A DNA stretch of 64,000 bases from SABY01 sp964593705 (GTDB lineage Bacteria > Bacteroidota > Bacteroidia > Bacteroidales > 4484-276): positions 1 through 64,000 of the forward strand of contig CAZQIV010000016.1 of NCBI GenBank assembly GCA_964593705.1. The letters run 5' to 3'. Each line of letters opens with the position of its first letter. Positions within the stretch are counted from its first letter, which is position 1. The notes beneath the pieces were generated by a model. The model did not search any database, had not been told where the DNA came from, and was given only the letters and a program-made list of their open reading frames with translations. Positions 19,901-26,770 of this stretch are shown one piece after another. The translations under genes were made by a program, and so were the position numbers.

Positions 19901-21401
19901 TTGTGGCATCGCATCCCTTGAAGGCAGCCATTTACCAGGAGATACATTTCCCGTGGGATTAACCTCGGTTACCTATACCGCGACCGACTCTTATGGCAAC
20001 CAGGGATTTTCAGGCTTTACTATTGCCGTTTTGGATACCGATCCACCTGATGTGAGCTGCCCACCTGATGTAATTGTAAACTCGTATGACCTGCCCATTG
20101 AACTTTTTGGTGCAACACCAGAAGGAGGGTTTTACGAGGGCCAAGGAGTTTTTGATGGAGTATTCTACCCTGCTGATGCCGGTGTTGGAAATCATCAGAT
20201 CGACTACTTGTATGCAAATCCACTGTCGGGATGTACATATTCCTGCGGATTTTTCATCACAGTGATGGGTGGTGCCGACCAAATCATAGAAATACCAGAG
20301 GGTTGGAGTGGAGTTTCCAGTTATATCCAGCCATCAATACCGCTAATGGAAGTAGTATTAAATCCCATTATCAATGAATTGATCATGATGTACAATTTTG
20401 AAGGGATGTATTATCCCGGTCTTAATATTTATACGCTTGACCAGTGGGACTCACATATGGGTTATGTTGTAAAGGTTGACCAAACAGTAAGTCTGCCTAT
20501 AGAAGGTGAAGAACTTATCGACAAGTCACTATTCCTTGATGAAGGATGGACTATCATGCCGGTGCTGAATAACGAATTCTTTGATATTGAGTATTTATTT
20601 GCCGGAACTGATGCCCTTACAATTGTTAAAGATGTAGCAGGGCAAGGGGTGTATTGGAATCAATATGGAATCAATACCATTGGTTTCGTCGAGCCAGGCA
20701 AATCTTACTTTGTATTGATGAATGCCCCGGCTACGATAAATTTTGAAATAGCTTCCACAAAATCCCATTATGACGGAAAACCGGCTGAGATCATCATCTC
20801 ACCCTGGAACGCGGTAACGCCCGGCCCGGCATCGCATGTGGTTGCATTCCGTTTGGCCGAAAATGTATTTCAAAATGGGGATATTGTATGTGGATTCAAC
20901 ACGGGTGGTGCTTGCACCGGTCTGGTTCAGCTTACTGATGCCAACGCAGCTTTTGCATTAAGTGTTTTTGGCAACACTGCCTTTGCTCCTCTGGCCGATG
21001 GCCTTGAAGCCGACGAAGCAATCAGCTACAAGCTTTACCGTCCATCAACAGACGAAACCTTCAACCTAAAAGTGCGCTATAATGAAGCGATGAACACCGG
21101 CCACTTTGAAACAAATGGACTGTCGGAGGTAAAATCAGTAAAAATGTCGCCTGTTGGTGTATCAGATTTCCAGACACTTAAGATTTCCGTTTATCCAAAT
21201 CCCAACGACGGTACATTTACCGTGGATGGAAACGGAGAGCAGGTTGAGATGAATATTTTCAACACTTTTGGCGTACAGGTTTATGCTTCAGATGTGGTAT
21301 TGCCCCATGAGGTCAATCTCAGCAACCAGGCGATCGGTGTATATTTCATCAAAATAACAAGCACGAAAGGAGGCTATTATGGGAAACTTATCATTAAATA
21401 A
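16950..21401 (+). CDS. Secreted PD40 beta-propeller / HYR-repeat protein with T9SS sorting domain
   Basis: A 1483-aa protein with a signal peptide ending in SIQAQ (about residue 25). Residues about 30-330 contain TolB/PD40-like propeller blades (IYSYNIQDGVETRLTF, HPHWHPNGHQIIYTS). About 510-710 look like a concanavalin/LamG-type sandwich. HYR domains follow, one divergent and then three 80-aa units that are near-identical in DNA (19312-20031). The GWSGVSS...PGKSY module (about 1113-1270) and a GDIVCGF module (about 1275-1385) come next, shared with the neighbouring GEVED protein. A T9SS type A domain (SVYPNPNDGTFTVDG to GKLIIK) ends the protein. A strong AAGGAGA precedes the ATG. Predicted surface-anchored; ligand unknown. 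Confidence 0.9.
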   Translation: MRTFYRSLMICVFLIAGFNISIQAQTVYYVGDGCSWDNWDIYSYNIQDGVETRLTFNSAIDNHPVINHVDTNQVAFSSTRGGGEFDIYVADVSDIDATAVRLTFNDDHPDRHPHWHPNGHQIIYTSKDRPVFVQVLHATECSQPVITYEARYYEGMNVCDLNAPGILYPLDVITAWDEVADPDIWVDSDATYTGHPSFNHEGNLVVFTAAIDGEGKNWEVYTAGFDPISIALIPNSLKRVTFGPNDPGLPNTIKMTGGAAFSHDGLEIICNSTRTTGGNSQIFSFPADSENLELSDTYRRTWHHGNDYVPEAIGGGDVVISSDLGINTICECDSMPGASDDLDVVLLESWSTRTILGDDDCEETLLIGDEVSWFCGLKPNLATCTMLPKIMCTEALWLEAHSMELLPQNLLEGYGEEYANIAREMYQIGWQNLSSSLFNLNPELLFQIQEEMNMLWEGFPGWEDPLLLQIWLENTRDIRRNKHVVPSIMYEVGLGAPCIFNEMTTCPPWEDSFEDYPLASDIVGHGGWEFWFGGAASPSARVTNEQGHSGTQALEIMGAEDLTGDDIVHQFTCLTSGIWEVSAWQFIPLGASGGSTYFLLLNQYGYTLEGSNWSTQLKFDTDLNIIQSDFEGATLPLIKGEWAEIKIVVDLDNDLQTISYNGELLSSKSWTLGIPQPEAGILNIAAINMVANDLADFPVYYDDFAITNEFGNDLAIICPPDVVASNNPGLCGAADVDLDTPEIENPNGTEVLTNDAPAMFPVGDTPLTWTVTNSTGNTASCDQLVTVEDTEDPGVTQLDDIIADNDPGQCDAVLEWEPPVASDNCGIASLEGSHLPGDTFPVGLTSVTYTATDSYGNQGFSGFTVAVLDTEDPVISPLIDITEGNDPGQCDAVLEWESPVASDNCGIVSLEGSHLPGETFPVGLTSVTYTATDSYGNQGFSGFTVAVLDTEDPVISPLIDITAGNDPGQCNAVLDWEPPTAADNCGIASLEGSHLPGDTFPVGLTSVTYTATDSYGNQGFSGFTIAVLDTDPPDVSCPPDVIVNSYDLPIELFGATPEGGFYEGQGVFDGVFYPADAGVGNHQIDYLYANPLSGCTYSCGFFITVMGGADQIIEIPEGWSGVSSYIQPSIPLMEVVLNPIINELIMMYNFEGMYYPGLNIYTLDQWDSHMGYVVKVDQTVSLPIEGEELIDKSLFLDEGWTIMPVLNNEFFDIEYLFAGTDALTIVKDVAGQGVYWNQYGINTIGFVEPGKSYFVLMNAPATINFEIASTKSHYDGKPAEIIISPWNAVTPGPASHVVAFRLAENVFQNGDIVCGFNTGGACTGLVQLTDANAAFALSVFGNTAFAPLADGLEADEAISYKLYRPSTDETFNLKVRYNEAMNTGHFETNGLSEVKSVKMSPVGVSDFQTLKISVYPNPNDGTFTVDGNGEQVEMNIFNTFGVQVYASDVVLPHEVNLSNQAIGVYFIKITSTKGGYYGKLIIK
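19312..20031 (+). repeat. Three 240-bp tandem units encoding HYR domains
   Basis: Units at 19312-19551, 19552-19791 and 19792-20031 have an exact 240-bp period (80 aa) and differ at few positions. Each starts with GACACAGAAGA and encodes a VASDNCGI/TAADNCGI-containing HYR domain. The low divergence implies recent duplication or gene conversion within the gene. Confidence 0.9.
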
Positions 21402-21480
21402 AAACAAACAGAATTATTTCAAAAGTTCAATTTTTAAACAACAAATCAAAATTCATTCATTAAATATAGGAGATTATAAA

Positions 21481-22380
21481 ATGAAAACACAAATCTTAAA
21501 AACAGCTTTTCTAATTTCAATATTTTGCTTTATGGCCATTGCTTCATCAGCAGAGTTAAGCGGAGAAATAGATAAAGTGGAAAACTCAAATGGGGATGAG
21601 GTGACAGTAGATAGTACATTAAGACGGGCTGAAGTATATACAATTAAGTTCTCCGGTGAAGACATCAAAGATTTCCACATAAAACTAAATGCAGCGTCAG
21701 CATCGGTAAAGTATCATACCGGAGAAATGCCCACTAATCCTTCCGATAGTACAATTGATGTTTTTGTTGGAAGCTTTATTAAAGGTGGTAGTTACACACG
21801 CACAATTGCTGGTGGTACAAAGGAAAAATTTATGTCCTTTTATACAGAAGATGGAGATCCAATCACAGATGGTGAAATCGAAATAAGATTCAATAGTGGA
21901 ACGCCTGGCTGGAAGCAGGGGGCAACTTTTGTAATTTTTACAAGTGACGGAAACATAAACCCATTTAATCACGACACATTCTATAAAAGTTGGGATGCCG
22001 TTCCAACACTCTGTTCTGTTAATCCCAACGACCCTTGCGATGAGGCTGTCATCCCCACCCTCTCCGAATGGGGCGTGATCATCCTGTTGCTTTTGATGGT
22101 AGCTATGGGAATGGTATTTCTGTATCAGCGGCAAACTTCGCTGGCTGTGGCAGGAGTTACAGTTTCACAAACAATGGGTGTAAAACCTAAACTCTTCGAC
22201 AGAAATTTGTTTGCAAAAGTATTTGCAATAGTGCTACTAATAGGGGTTGCCGGGTTAGTTGCTGCCTATCTGTACTTCGGCCAGATCACCAATGCCGATC
22301 CTTTTGGCGTTTTTGTCAGCACGGCAGTTGTGGCCTACATGGTGCATTTGTGGCTGATGAAGAAAGAGGGTAGAAGTTAG
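21481..22380 (+). CDS. Secreted/membrane protein with internal IPTL-CTERM-like motif
   Basis: The frame is open from 21379, overlapping the previous gene. The ATG at 21481 follows AGGAGA by 7 nt and starts a clear signal peptide (ILKTAFLISIFCFMAIASSA), giving 299 aa. The extracytoplasmic part (about 22-180) is a beta-rich domain with no recognised family. VIPTLSEWG followed by a hydrophobic stretch and a basic residue matches the IPTL-CTERM signal linked to exosortase-type sorting. Here it is not terminal: about 90 more residues add two further membrane segments (FAIVLLIGVAGLVAAYLYF and VFVSTAVVAYMVHLWLM). Whether it is processed is therefore uncertain. It lies in line with the T9SS genes upstream and is probably co-expressed with them. 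Confidence 0.8.
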   Translation: MKTQILKTAFLISIFCFMAIASSAELSGEIDKVENSNGDEVTVDSTLRRAEVYTIKFSGEDIKDFHIKLNAASASVKYHTGEMPTNPSDSTIDVFVGSFIKGGSYTRTIAGGTKEKFMSFYTEDGDPITDGEIEIRFNSGTPGWKQGATFVIFTSDGNINPFNHDTFYKSWDAVPTLCSVNPNDPCDEAVIPTLSEWGVIILLLLMVAMGMVFLYQRQTSLAVAGVTVSQTMGVKPKLFDRNLFAKVFAIVLLIGVAGLVAAYLYFGQITNADPFGVFVSTAVVAYMVHLWLMKKEGRS

Positions 22381-22564
22381 AGGGTGGAGATTAGAAAGTC
22401 AGTACAATGATTGTGTTTGGTCTTTTATATCTGCTTTTTAACATTTACCTACAACATCCGCCCTGCAACTGCTCAATCACTTGACCTGGAAGTAGCGTAC
22501 GAGCCAACTCTGGACAACAGTGGTGCATTCAGTGCCAACAGCATGTCGGCAGTAATAGGCGTAG

Positions 22565-22593
22565 CCCTGACAGGTTTCGAAACACTGTCAGGG
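22565..22593. repeat. CCCTGACAGG/CTGTCAGGG palindrome in the T9SS remnant
   Basis: CCCTGACAGGTTTCG and GAAACACTGTCAGGG form an imperfect hairpin at the position equivalent to 16336-16376 in the intact GEVED gene, directly before the sorting domain. The sequence between the arms differs, which suggests independent variants of one repeat. Confidence 0.75.
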
Positions 22594-22627
22594 TTGGGGA
22601 AAATGCAATCAGCATTTTCCCCAACCC
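22591..22627. repeat. Perfect 16-bp inverted repeat at the frameshift
   Basis: GGGTTGGGGAAAATGC (22591-22606) and its exact complement GCATTTTCCCCAACCC (22612-22627) surround a 5-nt loop. The equivalent site in the intact paralogue (16374-16408) is only a quasipalindrome, two nucleotides shorter on the left. Confidence 0.85.
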
Positions 22628-22826
22628 TTCTACCGGAATTTTCAATATTAAAGGAATTGATGCATCAGCCAAAATCACAATTTTTGATCTGTTGGGTAAC
22701 ATTGTTGATAATTACGAGATGCTTGCCCCGGGCGAAATTCGCCTATCCGAAACTTTGAAGGGCATTTTCTTTGTGAAAATTGAAATGGGCTCAGGCAATT
22801 ATTTTGAAAAGTTAATAGTGAATTAA

Positions 22827-23359
22827 TTAAATTTGAAAATGCACTCACCTTAAATCCTTGGATTTAAAGTGGTGAAAACAAAAAGTTCCGGTTTCTGCGA
22901 AGAAGCCGGGACTTTTTTTTTGCAAATCATCATGACCCCATCCCCGTCCCTTCCCCAATTGGGGAAGGATGCCTGAGCTCATGGGACTTGGAAGAAATGA
23001 AAAAGCAAAGTGCTTCGGCTAAAGCATTCAGATGCAAATCCCATGAAATAGGGCACCTCTTAGCCAAAACTCATAACACTAAATGAAAGTAAAAAGTGGT
23101 GAAATTAAATTTGCTATTTGCACCAATTGATTGGAGACTGATAAAATAGCTAAATAGTTACAAATCATTTATGAGACCAGTCTAAAAAGCATCTTTATCG
23201 CTCAACTCTGTGTTGTCAATAATTTTTGAGTCCTCATTAACAAAAAGCACTTGTCATTCTGAGCGTAGCGAAGAATCTATATTTTTTAGTCGGACAGTAG
23301 TGATATTTTTCTCTCCACTAAATTCGCAGTAGTAGCTTTTTTGCAAAACAATACGCAAT
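22827..23359. other. Intergenic region between convergent genes, repeat-rich
   Basis: No gene is seen. After the terminator it holds CCTTCCCC/GGGGAAGG (22951-22970), a GTGCTTCGGCTAAAGC-type stretch near 23008, a TGTCATTCTGAGCGTAGCGA repeat (about 23252-23279) and a partial copy (about 23305-23335) of the 63-bp dispersed repeat found at 36967 and 58199. Confidence 0.6.
22881..22921 (+). terminator. Rho-independent terminator after the surface cluster
   Basis: AAAAGTTCCGGTTTCT pairs with AGAAGCCGGGACTTTT (with G-U pairs) around a GCGA loop and is followed by a long T-run. It ends the rightward cluster; the A-run upstream makes it potentially bidirectional. Confidence 0.8.
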
Positions 23360-26344
23360 TTATCTTATGATTAATTTACCTGAAACTTCAATATTGTTTT
23401 CCTTTGATGTAAATCTCAGTAAATACAAGCCTTCTTTAAGGTTTTCTTTCCTTATTTTAAATTGCTTTGTATTGATATTTTCTATTCTCTTGACCTCGTT
23501 GCCAAAGGCATTATAAATATTTAATGTGCCTTTATTAATTATTTGATCTGTTTCGATGCTTATTGTTGCCGAGGTATTCATCGGGTTTGGCAACACCGAC
23601 ATGGTTATTTTTTCTGATAGATTATTTTCAGACACTCCAACCCAATAGCTGTTCATTTCGCCGGGTGTGCCATGCTCCGGCGATGCCATCCAGTTTTGCG
23701 CCAGCGCGTTGTCGTAGTGAGGCAGGATTAACTCCAGTGTTGGCCCGTTTCCATCAGGTTCGGCAGGCCACGGGTCATCATCCATATAATTAACCGTGTC
23801 AATTAAAACGCCATCCTCGTTAAAAAGCCTGATCAATTCCCCGCTTCCGCTAAATCCAAAATCCATATTGCCATACACATTTTCAACTCCAGAGAAATGA
23901 TCGGCAAAAAGGGCTATATCGCGACACAAAACCAAATATCCGTCCGATTCTACAATGGTGTTTTCAGGAAAAACAAATTCGTTGTCATCATTGCCATCCT
24001 GTAGTTTCCAGCCTTCAATATTCAAATCATAAAGATGCGGATTGTACAATTCCACCCAATCCTCCGTATCAAAATCATCGGCCGAATTATAGTTAATTTC
24101 ATTAATCACCAGCGAGTCTGAATAAATTCTTTCTTTGAAATGTGCAACCAAAACATCTTCCTGTGTAAGTTGAAGAGTTACGTTTGTGGCATTTACATTG
24201 GGATAAACAGAATGGTTATTCAATTCCCAATAATCAAACTCCCACTCAGGATTCGACTCGATGCCACCAAGCTCAATATCAATCCCACCAAAATACCCAC
24301 CTTCAAATGGAAAGTTCTGAAGTTCAAGCGAATTGAGTTGAACGCCTCCAGTGCCTTGGGGTTCAACCGAAACATCAAAATCATAAGGGCCGGTTAGATT
24401 CCAGCACGAATTAAGTCCTTCGGGCAGGTAACCATGCCTTGCTGTAATAAAATTGCGAATCTTTTGAACATTATTTTTCCACTGTTGCAAATTGCCCCCC
24501 CACCTGGTAATATGCTGTGGCATTTCAGGTAGCATTTCAGCCTCGATAGAATCAAGGTAAGCAATCATATTTTCAGGCCTGAATACCGTGTTGTACAAAT
24601 CGATGTAGCGCGAAATGTAATACCTGTCAAACTCAGGGTTATCGCGTAATTGGTTGAGTGCTTCAATATGTTCTTCAGGATCGTTCCACAATCCCTCCGG
24701 GAAACAGGGGGTAGTGTAAGGACTAATCCCGGGCACACCGGTATAGTTAATGTAATGTGCAAAAGTGGCATCCTCATCCCACAAAATATAGCCCCATTTC
24801 TGGTGGCCACCTTCAGGATTTATTCCTTTCCACCATCCTACGTTCCAGTTAATCCAGTCCGAACAAACCACATAGGAATTAATGTGTACATAATCTACCA
24901 GGCTTTTGTAATCATACCTTTCTTTTACATAATCCCAGTTTTCTTCCACACTCATATCCTGGTTTTTAATATAATCGTGCAGCGAATTCCAGTCGCTCCA
25001 GGCAGCCTGGCCACCATATTCGGCCCAACTGTTTCCCCAAAGCTTCAGAAAATAAATGCTGTACTTATCCTGATCATAATAATAGTTGGTAAAGTCGTGA
25101 TCGCTAACCTTTTCGCGAAAGCCATAAACTCCCCAATACCCGCCGTTAACATAAATAACTCCTTTTTGGCCTTTGCGAACGTCCAGATTTAGTCCCCCTT
25201 TTTCGGCAGTATTTTGAATAAAATAGTCGCGCAAATGGGCGCTGGTATCTATTCCGGGGTAATTGTCATCACCGGCTGCACGAAGAATAACACGCTGAAA
25301 TTCATCCCTGTCGGTGAAAGGAATCATCTTTTCACGAATTGCATAGTTGTATCCACATTCATCCCTCGATATGTAGTCGATGCTTCGCTGGTCGTGTACC
25401 CACGAATCTTGGCCATGTTCGTTAAATTCTCCATATCCAATGTTCGTCCTTACACCTTCTTTATCGAAATACTCAAAAGTACCAAAGGGCCTTAATGACT
25501 GATTTCCATTAAGCAGGTTATCGAGGTCTGCTGCTGCCAATGACATGATGGCAAGGGTATGGTTTTCGTTGATGAAATAGGTGTTGAATTCGATGAAGCC
25601 GGATAAAATATTATTATCATCACTTACCGAAATGGCTTTAATAATGGTGGTATTATTAACAGGAATCGGGCTTGAATAAATTGTTGATGAAGCGGTGGGC
25701 TTACTGCCATCAATCGTAAAATGTATCTCAGCATTAGGTTCTGCAGTGGAGAGGGTGATAGATTGTGATGTGTTGTAAAATCCGGCAGGCTCGCTCATTA
25801 CAGGTTTTAGTGCGTATCTATCGTAGGCTGTTGCTCCATTGTTGGAGTATCCCGGGGTGGTATTTACAAATACACTCCAGCCAATATTGCCATCGGTGGT
25901 TCTTCCCCGCGAATGTTCCTTTTGGGTTTTTTCGATCACAACTTCATCAACAGTATTCCCCGACCAATCTGTAATAACAATATATTCAGGGTTATCTTTG
26001 GTTTGGCTTAGTTTAAAGTTTGTATGTAAATGGCTGGGGTTATCAATTAGGTTGCGCCCTGAAACCCATAAGCGCAAAAAATCTCCTGCATTTAAAATAG
26101 TTCCTTCAGGAAATAACCATTTAAAAGGTTTATCGGGTTTATCGCTCAAACCATAAGCACTAATGTCGATGGCTGAGCCGCCATAATTGTATAATTCGAT
26201 CCAGTCTTCAAATTCATCGAAATTATCCTGGTGCGAATTAAGATTTGATGCAGAATATTCGTTAACTACAACTTGTGCATTGACATTAAAATAAAAGAAA
26301 AAAGCAAGAAGAGACGAAATAAAATAGTAGAATCTTGTAGGCAT
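23360..26344 (-). CDS. Secreted CotH-family protein with lamin-tail domains and T9SS sorting domain
   Basis: A 994-aa protein. Residues 1-24 are a signal peptide ending VNAQ. About 25-140 are a first lamin-tail domain (VVVNEYSASN, DWIELYNYGGSAIDI). About 175-265 are a chitobiase/Fn3-like domain (EIHFTIDGSKPTASSTIYS). About 265-640 are a CotH domain with VILRAAGDD, WGVYGFREKVSDHDF and ILWDEDATF. About 742-870 are a second lamin-tail domain (LVINEINYNSADDFDTEDW). About 911-994 are a T9SS type A domain (VLPNPMNTSATISIE to GKLIIR). CotH proteins include atypical protein kinases of spore coats. A secreted Bacteroidota homologue could phosphorylate or bind surface proteins, but that is inference. 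It is transcribed alone. Confidence 0.9.
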   Translation of the reverse strand: MPTRFYYFISSLLAFFFYFNVNAQVVVNEYSASNLNSHQDNFDEFEDWIELYNYGGSAIDISAYGLSDKPDKPFKWLFPEGTILNAGDFLRLWVSGRNLIDNPSHLHTNFKLSQTKDNPEYIVITDWSGNTVDEVVIEKTQKEHSRGRTTDGNIGWSVFVNTTPGYSNNGATAYDRYALKPVMSEPAGFYNTSQSITLSTAEPNAEIHFTIDGSKPTASSTIYSSPIPVNNTTIIKAISVSDDNNILSGFIEFNTYFINENHTLAIMSLAAADLDNLLNGNQSLRPFGTFEYFDKEGVRTNIGYGEFNEHGQDSWVHDQRSIDYISRDECGYNYAIREKMIPFTDRDEFQRVILRAAGDDNYPGIDTSAHLRDYFIQNTAEKGGLNLDVRKGQKGVIYVNGGYWGVYGFREKVSDHDFTNYYYDQDKYSIYFLKLWGNSWAEYGGQAAWSDWNSLHDYIKNQDMSVEENWDYVKERYDYKSLVDYVHINSYVVCSDWINWNVGWWKGINPEGGHQKWGYILWDEDATFAHYINYTGVPGISPYTTPCFPEGLWNDPEEHIEALNQLRDNPEFDRYYISRYIDLYNTVFRPENMIAYLDSIEAEMLPEMPQHITRWGGNLQQWKNNVQKIRNFITARHGYLPEGLNSCWNLTGPYDFDVSVEPQGTGGVQLNSLELQNFPFEGGYFGGIDIELGGIESNPEWEFDYWELNNHSVYPNVNATNVTLQLTQEDVLVAHFKERIYSDSLVINEINYNSADDFDTEDWVELYNPHLYDLNIEGWKLQDGNDDNEFVFPENTIVESDGYLVLCRDIALFADHFSGVENVYGNMDFGFSGSGELIRLFNEDGVLIDTVNYMDDDPWPAEPDGNGPTLELILPHYDNALAQNWMASPEHGTPGEMNSYWVGVSENNLSEKITMSVLPNPMNTSATISIETDQIINKGTLNIYNAFGNEVKRIENINTKQFKIRKENLKEGLYLLRFTSKENNIEVSGKLIIR

Positions 26345-26426
26345 AGTATAAAGTATTTAGTTATTAGATAGTTTCGCAATCAGGCAACTAAATTAGTCGA
26401 AATAATTAAAGAAAAGGACAGGGCAT

Positions 26427-26457
26427 AAAAAAAGCCCCAAATTAATTTGGGGCTTTT
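26427..26457 (-). terminator. Perfect palindromic terminator of the cold-shock gene
   Basis: A perfect 28-bp palindrome (26430-26457) has arms AAAAGCCCCAAATT / AATTTGGGGCTTTT. On the minus strand it is followed by a T-run, placing a strong terminator 23 bp after the cold-shock stop codon. Confidence 0.85.
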
Positions 26458-26479
26458 AGGATTTCTTTACTTATTTAAA

Positions 26480-26671
26480 TCATATAAGTTTCACATTTAC
26501 AGCGTTCAATCCTTTTTTTCCTTGTTTGAGTTCAAACGATACATCGTCATCTTCGTTAATGCGATCGATAAGACCGGTTACGTGTACGAAGTATTCTTCG
26601 TCTGTTTCTGCATCTTTAATAAAACCAAATCCTTTGGCTTCATTGAAGAATTTTACTTTTCCTTCTTTCAT
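26480..26671 (-). CDS. Cold-shock domain protein (CspA family)
   Basis: A 63-aa single cold-shock domain that binds single-stranded RNA/DNA and melts secondary structure. It carries RNP1-like KGFGFIKD and RNP2-like YFVHV motifs and the usual start GKVKFFNEAKGFGFI. The length is typical for the family. A TACCTTTG element about 44 bp upstream fits the Bacteroidota -7 consensus, and a perfect terminator follows, so it is probably monocistronic. The long A+T-rich leader may be involved in temperature control, as in other cold-shock genes (inference). Confidence 0.95.
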   Translation of the reverse strand: MKEGKVKFFNEAKGFGFIKDAETDEEYFVHVTGLIDRINEDDDVSFELKQGKKGLNAVNVKLI

Positions 26672-26714
26672 ACTAATAATAAACTGTTCTGTTATTTAAT
26701 AAAAATTATCGCGG

Positions 26715-26722
26715 CAAAGGTA
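26715..26722 (-). promoter_or_regulatory. Promoter -7 element of the cold-shock gene
   Basis: TACCTTTG on the minus strand is an exact TAnnTTTG match 43 bp before the start codon. The -33 element is not obvious. Confidence 0.5.
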
Positions 26723-26770
26723 TATTTAAATCTTTAACTACTGTCTTTTTTCTCAACATTTAATTTTTTA

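Larger units (their letters stand above)
22411..22826 (+). pseudogene. Frameshifted 3' remnant of a T9SS-sorted surface protein
   Basis: In one frame (to about 22598) the translation SLDLEVAYEPTLDNSGAF resembles the last part of the GDxIGVF module of the two upstream giants. The homology then switches to another frame, where NAISIFPNPSTGIFNIKG through YFEKLIVN and TAA at 22824-22826 form an intact T9SS type A sorting domain. The frame break sits at a CCCTGACAGG...CTGTCAGGG palindrome (22565-22593) and an adjoining perfect inverted repeat (22591-22627). The 5' part of the gene is absent. Recognisable homology begins near 22477. A strong terminator follows. Confidence 0.8.

Noticed and set aside
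24650..25192. 180-aa open frame on the plus strand
   Set aside because: It is antisense to the CotH domain, whose motifs are evident on the minus strand.
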